Positions 32,913 through 42,668 of a stretch of 64,000 nucleotides of DNA are shown piece by piece. Made by a program: the position numbers and the translations under genes. The notes below the pieces were generated by a model that made no database searches, was not told the DNA's origin, and saw only the letters and a program-made list of their open reading frames with translations. Each line of letters opens with the position of its first letter. Within the stretch, counting starts at the first letter, position 1. This DNA is from Marinobacter lutaoensis (lineage in GTDB: Bacteria; Pseudomonadota; Gammaproteobacteria; Pseudomonadales; Oleiphilaceae): NCBI RefSeq assembly GCF_001981305.1, contig NZ_MSCW01000007.1, positions 1 to 64,000 on the forward strand, given 5' to 3'.

Positions 32913-35714
32913 ATGTCGCTACCGCTGGTTGTTCTACTGCCCTTTCTCGGGGCAATCGCGGCGCCCCTGTTCGCCCAGGGAGGCCGAACGGCAATTGCCA
33001 TAGCCTCTTCGGTACCTGCCCTGATTGCCCTGGCGGCCCTGTACCCGCACTGGCCGGTTCTGGCCGACGGCGGTGTGGTGCGCTTTCACCAGGACTGGCT
33101 GCCGGCCATCGGCATTGCCGTGAGTTTCCGGCTCGACGGCTTGTCGCTGCTGTTCGCCCTGCTGATCCTGGTGATCGGCCTGCTGATCATTCTCTACGCC
33201 CGTTACTACCTGAAACCCAAGGAAAACGTGGCGAAGTTCTACGCCCTGCTGCTGTGCTTCAAGGGGGCGATGCTGGGCATTGTGATGTCCGGCAACCTGC
33301 TGCTGATGCTGGTGTTCTGGGAACTGACCAGCCTGGTGTCCTTCCTGTTGATCAGTTTCTGGACCCACAAGCAGGACGCCCGGCGCGGTGCCCGCATGGC
33401 GTTGGCGGTGACCGGTGGCGGTGGTCTGGCACTGCTCGCCGGCATCCTGCTCATAGGCCGGATGGTCGGCAGCTACGAGCTGGACGATGTCCTGGCCGCC
33501 GGCGAGCTGATTCAGGGGCATGCCCTGTACCCGATCGCCCTGACGCTGGTTCTGCTGGGCGCCTTCACCAAATCGGCCCAGTTTCCGTTCCATTTCTGGC
33601 TGCCCCACGCGATGCAGGCGCCGACCCCGGTTTCCGCCTACCTGCATTCCGCCACCATGGTGAAGGCCGGGGTGTTCCTGATGGCCCGTCTGTATCCGGT
33701 GCTGGCCGGTACCGAGCAGTGGTTCTACATGGTCAGTTTCACCGGCATGGCCACCCTCCTGCTGGGTGCCTACGTGGCCATGTTCAAGCATGACCTCAAG
33801 GGCCTGCTGGCCCACTCCACGGTCAGTCACCTGGGCCTGATCACCCTGCTGTTCGGCATGGGCACCCAGCTGGCGGCCGTGGCGGCGGTGTTCCATGTCA
33901 TCAACCACGCCACCTTCAAGGCATCCCTGTTCATGGCCGCCGGCATCATCGACCATGAAACCGGCACCCGGGACATGCGCCGCATCAATGGCCTCTGGCG
34001 CTATATGCCCCATACCGCCACCCTGGCCATGGTGGCGGCCTCGTCGATGGCCGGGGTGCCGCTGCTGAACGGCTTCCTGAGCAAGGAAATGTTCTTCGCC
34101 GAGTCCCTGGCCCTGAACCTGCCGGGACTGTGGGCCTGGCTGCCGCCGATCGTCGCCACCCTGGCCGGCATTTTCGCGGTGGCCTATTCCGCCCGCTTCA
34201 TCCATGACGTGTTTTTCAACGGCAAACCGGTGGACCTCCCCATCTACCCGCCGCACGAGCCGCCCCGCTACATGAAAATTCCGGTGGAAATTCTGGTGTT
34301 CGCCTGCGTCATGGTGGGCATGTTCCCGGCGGTATCCATCGGCCCACTGCTGTACGCCGCCGCCTCCGCCACCCTCGGCGGCGACGTGCCGGAATACCAT
34401 CTGGCGGTGGTCCACGGCTTCAACCTGCCGCTGTTGATGAGTTTCGTCGCTTTCTTCGGCGGCCTGCTGATGTACAGCCAGCGCCAGCGGTTCTTCGATT
34501 TCCATGCGCGCTTCCGGGAAATCGATGAAAAGGCGGTGTTCGAGGCGGTGGTATCCCGGGTCTCCAGCGTCGCCCACAGCCTGACCGGCCGCATCGAGAA
34601 CGGCTCGCTGCAGCGTTACCTGCTGCTGCTGCTGATCAGCGTGATCGCCGTTACCCTGGCACCGCTGCTGGACCTGGGCCTGTTCATCGGCGAGCGGGGC
34701 CTGTCGCCGGTCGATGCGCCGACCGCCATCGCCGCCGCGGTCATGATCCTGGCTTCAGTGCTGACCGCAGTGTTGCACCGCGAGCGCTTCTACGCCCTGA
34801 CCCTGCTGAGCGTGGTGGGACTGATCGTGGCGCTGGCCTTTGCCCGTTTCTCCGCGCCGGATCTGGCGATGACCCAGCTTTCCGTGGAAGTGGTCACCAT
34901 CGTGCTGCTGATGCTGGCGCTGTATTACATGCCCTCCTGGACACCGCTGGAAAGCCGCCGCAGCCAACGCGTCCGGGACGTGGCCATCGCCCTGCTGGCG
35001 GGTGTCGGCATGACGCTGGTCACCCTGGCCATGCTGACCCAACCGTTCAGCTCCATTTCCGACTTTTTCCTAGAGAACAGCAAGCCCGGAGGCGGCGGCA
35101 CCAACGTGGTGAACGTCATCCTGGTGGACTTCCGGGGCTTTGATACCCTCGGCGAAATCACGGTACTGGCGATTGCTGCACTGGGTATCTACGCCATGCT
35201 CAAGGACACCGCCCTGACGCCACCACCGGGCGACGGCCTGGGTCACCCCTGGACCCGGGACGCCCACCCGCTGATGCTCAAGCAGATTGCCCGGCCGATG
35301 CTGCCGCTGGCGCTGCTGGTGTCGGTGTTCATTTTCCTGCGCGGCCACAATCTGCCGGGGGGCGGTTTCATTGCCGGCCTGATCACCTCGGTCGCGCTGA
35401 TCCTGCAGTACATCGCCAGTGGCATGGTCTGGACTCAGGCGCGCATCGCCGTCAAATACCACAACGTCATCGGCGTCGGGCTGGTGTTCGCTGTCATCGC
35501 CGGCGCCGGCAGCCTGGCCTTCGGCTACCCGTTCCTGACCTCCACCTTTGGCTATATCACCTGGCCGGTGGTGGGCACGTTCGAGGTGGCCTCGGCCATG
35601 GTGTTTGACCTGGGCGTGTATCTCACGGTGATCGGCGCCACCCTGCTGGCCCTGGTCAGCATCGGCCGGCTGTCACCCCATTCCGCCATCAAGCCGAAGA
35701 GGGAGGGAACCTGA
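32913..35714 (+). CDS. mrpA: Mrp Na+/H+ antiporter subunit A fused to subunit B
   Basis: A 933-residue polytopic membrane protein. The N-terminal 600 residues are a complex-I-like antiporter module (NuoL type; LLILVIGLLIILYARYYL, FPFHFWLPHAMQAPTPVSAYLHSATMVKAG, LKGLLAHSTVSHLGL). Then comes the MrpA C-domain (DLAMTQLSVEVVTIVLLMLAL) and, from about residue 790, an MrpB domain with the NLPGGGFIAGLI signature. The A-B fusion is the group-2 layout of Pseudomonas and rhizobial Pha systems. The complex expels Na+ for H+ and supports salt and alkali tolerance. ATG at 32913 has GAGG upstream; its stop overlaps mrpC (TGATG). Confidence 0.95.
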   Translation: MSLPLVVLLPFLGAIAAPLFAQGGRTAIAIASSVPALIALAALYPHWPVLADGGVVRFHQDWLPAIGIAVSFRLDGLSLLFALLILVIGLLIILYARYYLKPKENVAKFYALLLCFKGAMLGIVMSGNLLLMLVFWELTSLVSFLLISFWTHKQDARRGARMALAVTGGGGLALLAGILLIGRMVGSYELDDVLAAGELIQGHALYPIALTLVLLGAFTKSAQFPFHFWLPHAMQAPTPVSAYLHSATMVKAGVFLMARLYPVLAGTEQWFYMVSFTGMATLLLGAYVAMFKHDLKGLLAHSTVSHLGLITLLFGMGTQLAAVAAVFHVINHATFKASLFMAAGIIDHETGTRDMRRINGLWRYMPHTATLAMVAASSMAGVPLLNGFLSKEMFFAESLALNLPGLWAWLPPIVATLAGIFAVAYSARFIHDVFFNGKPVDLPIYPPHEPPRYMKIPVEILVFACVMVGMFPAVSIGPLLYAAASATLGGDVPEYHLAVVHGFNLPLLMSFVAFFGGLLMYSQRQRFFDFHARFREIDEKAVFEAVVSRVSSVAHSLTGRIENGSLQRYLLLLLISVIAVTLAPLLDLGLFIGERGLSPVDAPTAIAAAVMILASVLTAVLHRERFYALTLLSVVGLIVALAFARFSAPDLAMTQLSVEVVTIVLLMLALYYMPSWTPLESRRSQRVRDVAIALLAGVGMTLVTLAMLTQPFSSISDFFLENSKPGGGGTNVVNVILVDFRGFDTLGEITVLAIAALGIYAMLKDTALTPPPGDGLGHPWTRDAHPLMLKQIARPMLPLALLVSVFIFLRGHNLPGGGFIAGLITSVALILQYIASGMVWTQARIAVKYHNVIGVGLVFAVIAGAGSLAFGYPFLTSTFGYITWPVVGTFEVASAMVFDLGVYLTVIGATLLALVSIGRLSPHSAIKPKREGT

Positions 35715-36079
35715 TGGAACTCGTTTTTGCCCTGATCATTGGCACCCTGACCGCTTCCGGTGTCTACCTGCTGTTGCGCGCCCGCACTTTCCCGGTGGTG
35801 GTGGGGCTGACCCTGATCTCCTACGCGGTCAACCTGTTCCTGTTCGCCACCGGCCGGCTGAGCACCGGCGCCCAGCCGGTCATCGGCAGTGCGGACACCT
35901 ACGCCGACCCGCTGCCCCAAGCCCTGGTGCTGACCGCCATTGTCATCGGCTTTGCCATGACGGCGTTCGTGGTGGTGCTGTCCCTGAGGAACCTGGCCGA
36001 CAACGAGGATGACCACGTCGATGGTCACCAGGGGAGCCGGATCCCGCAACCCAAGAGTGAGGAGGTCCCGCGTCAATGA
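35714..36079 (+). CDS. mrpC: Mrp Na+/H+ antiporter subunit C
   Basis: A 121-residue NuoK-like subunit with three membrane helices (start to about residue 30, then around 30-55 and 75-100; PQALVLTAIVIGFAMTAFVVVL is characteristic of MrpC/MnhC). It forms part of the membrane antiporter assembly. The start overlaps the mrpA stop by one base and the stop overlaps mrpD by four bases (ATGA), so the operon is translationally coupled. Confidence 0.94.
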   Translation: MELVFALIIGTLTASGVYLLLRARTFPVVVGLTLISYAVNLFLFATGRLSTGAQPVIGSADTYADPLPQALVLTAIVIGFAMTAFVVVLSLRNLADNEDDHVDGHQGSRIPQPKSEEVPRQ

Positions 36080-37593
36080 ACCACTGGCTGACGGCTCCCA
36101 TCCTCATTCCCCTGCTGGGTGGCATCCTGCAGGCCTTGATGGGGTATGCCCCCATCCGCCTGCGCCGGACCCTGGCGCTGGCCACCACCACCCTGCTGCT
36201 GGTGTCGGCACTGGTGCTGCTGGCCATGGCCAGCGACGGCAGTCACCGACTGTACGCCTTCGGCAACTGGCAGCCGCCGTTTGGCATCGTGCTGGTGCTG
36301 GACCGGTTGTCGGCCCTGATGCTGGTGCTCACGGCGGTGCTGGCGCTGTTCTGCCACCTGTTCTCGATCGGCGGTGCCGATGAGGGCAACCGGCAGTTCC
36401 ACGGCCTGTTCCTGTTCCAGCTGATGGGACTGAACATGGCCTTCCTGACTGGAGACCTGTTCAACCTGTTCGTGGCCTTCGAGGTCCTGCTGATCGCCTC
36501 CTACGGCCTGCTGATGCATGGCGGCGGCACCCTGCGTACGGTGCCGGGCCTGCACTATGTGGTGCTCAATCTGGTGGGCTCGGCGCTGTTTCTGATCAGT
36601 GTCGGCCTGATTTACAGCGTCACCGGCACCCTCAACATGGCCGACCTGGCCCTGAAAATTCCGCACATCGACGGCGAAAGCCTGAACCTGGTCAAGGCCG
36701 GCGGCATGATGCTGCTGGTGGTGTTTGGTCTGAAAGCGGCGGTCCTGCCGCTGTGCTTCTGGCTGCCCCGGGCCTACGCCCGGGCCACGGCGCCGGTCGC
36801 CGCCCTGTTCGCGGTGATGACCAAGGTAGGCATCTATGCCATTCTCCGAGTTTATCCGCTGATCTTCGGTGACAGCGCCGGCGCGTTGGCCAACCTGGGC
36901 ATGCACTGGCTGTTCCCGCTGGCCCTGGCCACCTTGGTGATGGGCGTGATCGGCGCCCTGGGCGCGCAGAGCCTGAAAACCCTGGTGGCGTGGCAGGTGA
37001 TCATTTCCGTCGGCACGCTGCTGGCGCCGATTGCCCTGGGCTCCCAGGCCAGCCTGTCCGCTGCCCTGTTCTACCTGCTGAGCACCACCTGGACCGTCGC
37101 CGGCCTGTTTCTGCTGGCGGATCTGGTGGCCAGCCAGCGCGGCAGCGCCCGGGACACGGTGGTCACCGCGCCACCGATGCACAACCGGACCCTGCTGAGC
37201 GTGCTGTTCCTGGTCGGCGCCGTGGCGGCTGTGGGCCTGCCGCCGCTGAGCGGCTTCTTTGGCAAGGTACTGATCCTGAAGTCGGTAACGCCCGGCCCGG
37301 AAATGGCCTGGCTGTGGGGGGTGTTGCTGGTGGGCAGCTTCTTCTCCCTGATCGCTTACGCCCGCGCCGGCAGCATCGTGTTCTGGCGCACCGTCAGCGG
37401 CCACATTGAGGACACTCGTCCGCTCAAGGCCCGCACCGCCACAGCCACCGGTGCCCTGCTCGCCCTGAGCATCGTGATCGTGGCCCTGGCCGGCCCCATT
37501 GCCCAGTACACCGACGCCACGGCCGCCCAGCTCAAGGACCGTGACGCCTATCTCGATATCCTGCAGACCCCGGTGGTCGGGGAGGACGACTGA
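36076..37593 (+). CDS. mrpD: Mrp Na+/H+ antiporter subunit D
   Basis: A 505-residue NuoM/NuoN-like subunit with about 14 membrane helices. Conserved segments are GDLFNLFVAFEVLLIASYGL (with the key Glu of the proton path), LKAAVLPLCFWLPRAYARATAPVAALFAVMTKVG and PPLSGFFGK. Together with MrpA it forms the ion-translocating modules. It overlaps mrpC by 4 bp and mrpE by 1 bp. Confidence 0.95.
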   Translation: MNHWLTAPILIPLLGGILQALMGYAPIRLRRTLALATTTLLLVSALVLLAMASDGSHRLYAFGNWQPPFGIVLVLDRLSALMLVLTAVLALFCHLFSIGGADEGNRQFHGLFLFQLMGLNMAFLTGDLFNLFVAFEVLLIASYGLLMHGGGTLRTVPGLHYVVLNLVGSALFLISVGLIYSVTGTLNMADLALKIPHIDGESLNLVKAGGMMLLVVFGLKAAVLPLCFWLPRAYARATAPVAALFAVMTKVGIYAILRVYPLIFGDSAGALANLGMHWLFPLALATLVMGVIGALGAQSLKTLVAWQVIISVGTLLAPIALGSQASLSAALFYLLSTTWTVAGLFLLADLVASQRGSARDTVVTAPPMHNRTLLSVLFLVGAVAAVGLPPLSGFFGKVLILKSVTPGPEMAWLWGVLLVGSFFSLIAYARAGSIVFWRTVSGHIEDTRPLKARTATATGALLALSIVIVALAGPIAQYTDATAAQLKDRDAYLDILQTPVVGEDD

Positions 37594-38084
37594 TGCTTGA
37601 CCGTTTGAGTTTTCCTCAACCCTGGCTGAGCCTGATCTTGTTCATCACCTGGCAGCTCCTCAGTGACGGTATCAGTGGCGGCAGCCTCGTGCTCGGCTTC
37701 GTGCTGGCCTGGGCGATTCCCCAAATCACCCAGGGGTTCTGGCCCGAACGCCCGTCGTTCCTGAACGTCTGGCGGATGCCCCGCTACCTGCTGCGGGTGA
37801 TCCGCGACATCGTCACCGCCAGCTTCCAGGTGGCGGCGCTGATCCTCAGCGGACGCCGGCCCCGGCCGAGATTCGTCTGCTACCCGCTGGAACTGGAACA
37901 CCCGCTGGCCATTTCCATCCTCGCCAGCACCATCTCGCTGACCCCCGGCACCGTCAGCGCCGACGTCAGCGACGATCAGCGTACCCTGCTGATCCACGCC
38001 CTGGACGCCGACAGCGACCAGCAGGTGATCGACACCATCCGCGAACGCTACGAACAGCCGTTGCTGGAGATGTTCCCATGCTGA
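37593..38084 (+). CDS. mrpE: Mrp Na+/H+ antiporter subunit E
   Basis: A 163-residue subunit of the MrpE/MnhE family: two N-terminal hydrophobic helices (LSLILFITWQLLSDG, GSLVLGFVLAWAIPQ) and a cytoplasmic domain containing SILASTISLTPGTVSADVS, the family hallmark. The start overlaps the mrpD stop (TGATG) and the last 7 bp overlap mrpF. Confidence 0.94.
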   Translation: MLDRLSFPQPWLSLILFITWQLLSDGISGGSLVLGFVLAWAIPQITQGFWPERPSFLNVWRMPRYLLRVIRDIVTASFQVAALILSGRRPRPRFVCYPLELEHPLAISILASTISLTPGTVSADVSDDQRTLLIHALDADSDQQVIDTIRERYEQPLLEMFPC

Positions 38085-38347
38085 CCTTCGCTCTGTACCT
38101 GACCATCGCCATGGTCACCCTGGCCGCCCTGCTCAACGTCTACCGCCTGATCAAGGGCCCGGATGCGCCGGACCGGGTGCTGGCGCTGGACACGCTCTAC
38201 ATCAACGCCATCGCCCTGATCATCCTGCTGGGGATCACCCTCGGCACCCGGATGTACCTGGAATCGGCCCTGCTGATCGCGGTCATGGGCTTCGTCGGTA
38301 CCGTGGCCATGGCCAAGTACCTCAAACGCGGCAGCGTCATCGAATAA
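38078..38347 (+). CDS. mrpF: Mrp Na+/H+ antiporter subunit F
   Basis: An 89-residue protein with three membrane helices and the MrpF core RLIKGPDAPDRVLALDTL. It closes with MAKYLKRGSVIE. It is part of the seven-gene Mrp unit, overlapping mrpE by 7 bp and 9 bp ahead of mrpG. Confidence 0.94.
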   Translation: MLTFALYLTIAMVTLAALLNVYRLIKGPDAPDRVLALDTLYINAIALIILLGITLGTRMYLESALLIAVMGFVGTVAMAKYLKRGSVIE

Positions 38348-38356
38348 GGAGGTGCC

Positions 38357-38689
38357 ATGAACCCCATCGCCGAATACCTGGTTGCCGCCCTGCTTCTGCT
38401 CGGGGGGGCCTTTACCCTGGTTGGTGCCATCGGCCTGGCGCGGTTGCCCGATTTCTTCACCCGCCTGCACGGCCCCACCAAAGCCACCACCCTCGGGGTG
38501 GGCGCGATCATGCTCAGCTCGGTGCTCTACTTCAGCTGCCGCGGCGAGGGCATCGGCATCTCCGAGGTGCTGATCACCGTGTTCCTGTTCATGACCGCGC
38601 CGGTGAGCGCCAATCTGCTGGCCAAGGCCGCCATGCACATCGGCGTGGCCACCATGGACGGCACCGAAGGCAATCCCTGGGAGCAGTAA
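38357..38689 (+). CDS. mrpG: Mrp Na+/H+ antiporter subunit G
   Basis: A 110-residue three-helix subunit with the MrpG/PhaG motif GLARLPDFFTRLHGPTKATTLG. AAGGAGG lies 6 bp before the ATG. It is the last gene of the operon, and no convincing terminator separates it from ppnP 82 bp downstream, which has its own ribosome-binding site. Confidence 0.94.
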   Translation: MNPIAEYLVAALLLLGGAFTLVGAIGLARLPDFFTRLHGPTKATTLGVGAIMLSSVLYFSCRGEGIGISEVLITVFLFMTAPVSANLLAKAAMHIGVATMDGTEGNPWEQ

Positions 38690-38771
38690 CCGACACCGCG
38701 AAAAATTGTCATTGGCCGTTCCCGGTTTTGTCGTATAGTAGGCAGCCCAACGAATCACAGGAGGCTGCTCC

Positions 38772-39053
38772 ATGCTGAAAGTAAACGAGTATTTTGACGG
38801 CAAGGCGAAGTCCATCGCATTCCGGACCGCGACCCTGCCCGCCACCGTCGGCGTGATCAGTCCGGGCGAATATGAGTTCGGTACTACCCAGAAAGAAACC
38901 ATGACGGTCATCAGCGGCGCCCTCACCGTTCTCCTGCCGGGCATGGAGGAATGGATGACCTACGGCGCGGGCGAGAGTTTCGAAGTGGCCGGCCAAGCCA
39001 GCTTTAAGGTCAAGGCCGACATCGACACCGCCTACCTGTGCACCTACGAATAA
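38772..39053 (+). CDS. ppnP: Pyrimidine/purine nucleoside phosphorylase PpnP (DUF1255)
   Basis: A 93-residue single-domain cupin that splits nucleosides with phosphate into base and pentose-1-phosphate (E. coli PpnP/YaiE). It matches that protein across its length: [24 protein letters not shown]-type segment ([17 protein letters not shown]), and the ending AYLCTYE. AGGAGG precedes the ATG. It lies downstream of mrp but is functionally separate. Confidence 0.95.
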   Translation: MLKVNEYFDGKAKSIAFRTATLPATVGVISPGEYEFGTTQKETMTVISGALTVLLPGMEEWMTYGAGESFEVAGQASFKVKADIDTAYLCTYE

Positions 39054-39071
39054 CCCCCTGAAACACGGGAA

Positions 39072-39103
39072 CCCCGGCCCCGCCACGCGGCCGGGGCCTT
39101 TCC
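39072..39103 (+). terminator. Probable terminator after ppnP
   Basis: An 8-bp stem CCCCGGCC/GGCCGGGG with a 9-nt loop, followed by the pyrimidine run CCTTTCC, 18 bp after the ppnP stop. The T-tract is weak. Confidence 0.55.
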
Positions 39104-39203
39104 GAAAATTTCCCAGGTCCTCCGGTTCCGGTTTTCGCCAATCTGTGTCAGATTTAGCTTTCCCGACCAATAACAAACAGATACCGAGAACAAGGAGTTC
39201 CCC

Positions 39204-40847
39204 ATGGCACAGCCGCGCCTCTTGCCCCCGGCCGAAAACGCCTACCCCTATCCGTTGCTGATCAAGCGCCTGCTGATGTCCGGGCCGCGCTACAACCCGG
39301 ACCAGACGATTCACTACGCCAACCGGAGCCACTACACCTACAGCACGCTGGTTGAGCGCATTCACCGGCTGGCCAACGCCCTGACCCGGGCCGGCGTTCA
39401 GCCGGGGGACACGGTGGCGGTCATGGACTGGGACACGCCCCGCTATCTGGAATGTTTCTTCGCGGTACCGATGCTCGGCGCGGTGCTGCACACCGTCAAC
39501 GTCCGCCTGTCGCCGGAACAGATCGTCTACACCATGAATCACGCCGAAGACGACCTGGTGCTGGTGCACGACGATTTCCTGCCGCTGCTGGCAGGCGTCA
39601 AGGACGAGATCCGCACGGTCAAGGGCTATATCCAGCTGACCGACAACGACCGGCCGGCCGACACCTCGCTGCCGGTCCTGGGTGAGTACGAAGCACTGCT
39701 GGCCCAGGCCGGAACCGAATTCGACTTCCCCGATTTCGACGAGAACAGCGTCGCCACCACGTTCTACACCACCGGCACCACCGGCAATCCCAAGGGCGTG
39801 TACTTCAGCCACCGGCAACTGGTGCTGCACACCCTGTCCATGACCGGTGCCCTGGCGGCCTACGACGAAATGCCGCTGCTGCGCTCCAGTTCCGTCTACA
39901 TGCCGGTGACCCCGATGTTCCATGTGCATGCCTGGGGTGTGCCCTACGCCGCCACCCTGCTGGGCATCAAGCAGGTCTACCCCGGCCGCTACGAGCCCGA
40001 ACGGCTGGTGGAACTGATCAAGACACACAAGGTCACCTTCTCCCACTGTGTCCCCACCATCATGCAGATGATGATGGCCACCGAATCCATCAAGACCACC
40101 GACCTGAGCAACTGGCACGTGCTGATCGGCGGCAGCGCCCTGACCAAGGGGTTGTGCGAGGCCGGCGCCAAGCTGGGCATTCGCCTGTACACCGGCTACG
40201 GCATGTCCGAAACCTGCCCCCTGTTGAGCACCACCCATCTGCAGCCGGAGGATCTGGAACGGCCGCTGGAGCAGCAGACGGACCAGCGGGTGAAGACCGG
40301 CATCGCGGTTCCCATGGTGGAGCTGGACATTGTCGACCCCAACGGCCGCCCGGTGCCTCACGACGGCGAGGCCAAAGGTGAAGTGGTGGTGCGGGCGCCC
40401 TGGCTGACCCAGAGCTACTTCAAGGAACCGGAGAAAGGCGAAGAGCTGTGGCAGGGCGGCTGGCTGCATACCGGCGACGTCGGCAGCATGGAGCCGAACC
40501 ATACCCTGGTCATCAAGGACCGGATCAAGGATGTCATCAAGACCGGCGGGGAGTGGCTGTCATCCCTGGATCTGGAAAACCTGATCAGCCAGCACCCGGC
40601 GGTGGCCGCCGCCGCCGTGGTCGGCATCCCGGACGAAAAGTGGGGCGAGCGGCCCTACGCGCTGGTGGTCCTGAAACCGGACGCGGACGCCAGCCCGGAG
40701 GATATCCAGGCACACCTGCAACAGTACGTGGCACGGGGCGACATCAATAAGTGGGCGATTCCCGAACAGATCCGGTTCGTCGACGACATTCCCAAGACCA
40801 GCGTCGGCAAGATCAACAAGAAGCTGATCCGGGACCAGCTGAACTAG
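39204..40847 (+). CDS. Medium/long-chain fatty acyl-CoA ligase, AlkK-like
   Basis: A 547-residue ANL-superfamily enzyme: fatty acid + ATP + CoA to acyl-CoA + AMP + PPi. The P-loop is TTGTTGNPKGV, the A5 motif YGMSETCPLL, A7 LHTGDVG, A8 RIKDVIKTGGEW, and the catalytic Lys near the end is in SVGKINKK. The N-terminal region (HTVNVRLSPEQIVYTMNHAED) resembles Pseudomonas AlkK, the ligase of the alkane pathway, which suits the alkB and FadE-like genes 8-10 kb away. AAGGAG precedes the ATG. Confidence 0.93.
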   Translation: MAQPRLLPPAENAYPYPLLIKRLLMSGPRYNPDQTIHYANRSHYTYSTLVERIHRLANALTRAGVQPGDTVAVMDWDTPRYLECFFAVPMLGAVLHTVNVRLSPEQIVYTMNHAEDDLVLVHDDFLPLLAGVKDEIRTVKGYIQLTDNDRPADTSLPVLGEYEALLAQAGTEFDFPDFDENSVATTFYTTGTTGNPKGVYFSHRQLVLHTLSMTGALAAYDEMPLLRSSSVYMPVTPMFHVHAWGVPYAATLLGIKQVYPGRYEPERLVELIKTHKVTFSHCVPTIMQMMMATESIKTTDLSNWHVLIGGSALTKGLCEAGAKLGIRLYTGYGMSETCPLLSTTHLQPEDLERPLEQQTDQRVKTGIAVPMVELDIVDPNGRPVPHDGEAKGEVVVRAPWLTQSYFKEPEKGEELWQGGWLHTGDVGSMEPNHTLVIKDRIKDVIKTGGEWLSSLDLENLISQHPAVAAAAVVGIPDEKWGERPYALVVLKPDADASPEDIQAHLQQYVARGDINKWAIPEQIRFVDDIPKTSVGKINKKLIRDQLN

Positions 40848-40865
40848 CCCGGCCCGCGGGATCAC

Positions 40866-40892
40866 CGAAGCCAGCCCTGGGGGCTGGCTTCG
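40866..40892. terminator. Bidirectional terminator between acyl-CoA ligase and dadA
   Basis: A perfect 12-bp stem CGAAGCCAGCCC/GGGCTGGCTTCG with a 3-nt loop sits between two converging genes. Flanking T-runs are short on both strands. Confidence 0.75.
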
Positions 40893-40897
40893 TCGCT

Positions 40898-42151
40898 TTA
40901 CAGGCCGGTGAAGGCGAAATCCACCTCCGGCCGGCGGCCAGAGACGATGTCCGCCAGAGCGGCGGCCGAGCCGCAGGAGTGGGTCCAGCCCAGGGTGCCA
41001 TGCCCAGTATTGAGGTAGAGGTTGCCGTAGTGGCTGCGGCCGATGTACGGCACATTGGAGGGCGTGGCCGGACGCAGGCCGGTCCAGAACTCCGCCCGGT
41101 CCCAGTCCCCGGCCTCAGGCATGATTTCCGCCGCGCGCCGTACGATCGCCCGGCACCGGGTCTGGTTGAGGGTGCGGGTATAACCGCTCAGCTCAGCGGT
41201 TCCGGCCACCCGCAAGCGATCCCCCAGCCGTGAGTAGACCAGCTTGTACTCATCGTCGGTCAGGCTGACTTGGTACGCCGCTTCCGGATTCTTCACCGGC
41301 ACCGTGATCGAGTAGCCCTTGGCCGGGTAGATGTTGAGGGTGAGGGCAAGTTGGCGCGCCAGAATCGCGCTGAAGCTGCCCAGGGACAGCACATAGCTAT
41401 CCGCCCGCAGTGTCTGGTGGCGTCCCTCCTTCAGAACCTGTACCCCCAGGACCCGATCCCCGGCGCGGTCGAAGCCCAGCACTTCGGCGCCGTAGCAAAA
41501 GTTGACCCCGGCCTGCTGGCAACGTTCGGCCAGGGCCTGGGTAAACTTGCGGGCATCGCCGGACTCGTCCTCGGAGGTGTAAGTTGCACCGGCGATCCGG
41601 TCCCTGATCGGCGCCAGCGCCGGTTCGATGTCCACCGCCCGGGCGGCATCAATGATCTGCCGGTCACACCCCAGGTCCTGCATGATACGGGTGGGCTCGA
41701 TTGCGCCCTCGAATTCCTCGGCGTTGGTGTAGAAGTGCAGGATCCCCTTCTCCAGGTGATCGTACTCCAGACCCAGTTCCTGGCGGAGCGCCTGCAACTG
41801 GCTGCGGCTGTATGTGCCCAGGTTGACCATCTGGCGAATGTTGTGGGCGGACTTGCTGGCCGTGCACTCCCCGAGAAACGTCAGGGCCCAGCGCCACTGT
41901 GCCGGATCCAGGCGCGGCCGGAACAGCAACGGCGCGTCCGGCTGGAACAGCCACTTCATCACCTTCAGCGGCGCCGAGGGGTTGGCCCAGGGTTCGGCGT
42001 GGGACACGGAAATCTGACCACCGTTGGCGTAGCTGGTTTCAAGACCGGCCCGGTTCTGCCGGTCCACCACCGTGACCTGATACCCTTCCTTCTGCAGGAA
42101 CCAGGCCGTGGTTATGCCGACCACTCCCGCGCCCAACACCATGATGTGCAT
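40898..42151 (-). CDS. dadA: D-amino acid dehydrogenase small subunit
   Basis: A 417-residue FAD enzyme that oxidises D-amino acids (chiefly D-alanine) to 2-oxo acids and passes electrons to the respiratory chain at the inner membrane. It has the N-terminal dinucleotide motif MHIMVLGAGVVGITTAW, then SYANGGQIS and a DAO-type C-terminus GHGTLGWTHSCGSAAALAD. GGAGG lies 5 bp before the ATG. No alanine racemase gene is alongside, unlike the Pseudomonas dad operon. Confidence 0.95.
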   Translation of the reverse strand: MHIMVLGAGVVGITTAWFLQKEGYQVTVVDRQNRAGLETSYANGGQISVSHAEPWANPSAPLKVMKWLFQPDAPLLFRPRLDPAQWRWALTFLGECTASKSAHNIRQMVNLGTYSRSQLQALRQELGLEYDHLEKGILHFYTNAEEFEGAIEPTRIMQDLGCDRQIIDAARAVDIEPALAPIRDRIAGATYTSEDESGDARKFTQALAERCQQAGVNFCYGAEVLGFDRAGDRVLGVQVLKEGRHQTLRADSYVLSLGSFSAILARQLALTLNIYPAKGYSITVPVKNPEAAYQVSLTDDEYKLVYSRLGDRLRVAGTAELSGYTRTLNQTRCRAIVRRAAEIMPEAGDWDRAEFWTGLRPATPSNVPYIGRSHYGNLYLNTGHGTLGWTHSCGSAAALADIVSGRRPEVDFAFTGL

Positions 42152-42289
42152 GCTTGCCTCCAGTCAATAGACGCCACCCCGGCGCCGGGCCGGGTTCGCA
42201 CTGTCCGTGAATTGATCAGGTTATTCTTGGCGTGAGGAACCTCACAGTGACCATTGTAGTCGAGGTCCCGGTTTTTGCGTGCCCGGAAA

Positions 42290-42643
42290 TCAGCCGCCGG
42301 CACGCTTGACGGTCCAGCCCTTGGCCGACAACAACGACACCAGCAGGTCCCGGTGGTCACCCTGAATTTCAATCACACCGTCCTTGAGGGTACCGCCGGT
42401 GCCGCACCGGGCCTTCAACTCCTTCGCCAGGGCCTTCAGTTCCGGACCGGCCAGAGGCACCCCGGTCACCCGAGTCACCCCCTTGCCCTTGCGTCCCTTG
42501 GTTTCCCGGCTGACCCGGACAATGCCGTCGCCCGCCGGCGGTGCCGGGGTGCGACAGTCACACTGGTTCACCGGGTTCCGGCATTCGGGGCACATGCGGC
42601 CCTGCTCGGTGGAATAGACCAGACCACCGGAACGTTTTTTCAT
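42290..42643 (-). CDS. yciH: SUI1/eIF1-like translation factor, YciH family
   Basis: A 117-residue protein. A short N-terminal zinc-ribbon-like part (CPECRNPVNQCDC) precedes the SUI1 domain (TRVTGVPLAGPELKALAKELKARCGTGGTLKDGVIEIQGDHRD). Bacterial members bind the small ribosomal subunit and can influence start-codon fidelity. The ATG at 42641-42643 is chosen over a longer frame to 42721 because homologues begin with this Lys/Arg-rich start (MKKRSGGLVYST). 25 bp downstream of the DUF4136 lipoprotein gene. Confidence 0.93.
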   Translation of the reverse strand: MKKRSGGLVYSTEQGRMCPECRNPVNQCDCRTPAPPAGDGIVRVSRETKGRKGKGVTRVTGVPLAGPELKALAKELKARCGTGGTLKDGVIEIQGDHRDLLVSLLSAKGWTVKRAGG

Positions 42644-42668
42644 GGCGCGTCCCAACCCATTGCTGTGC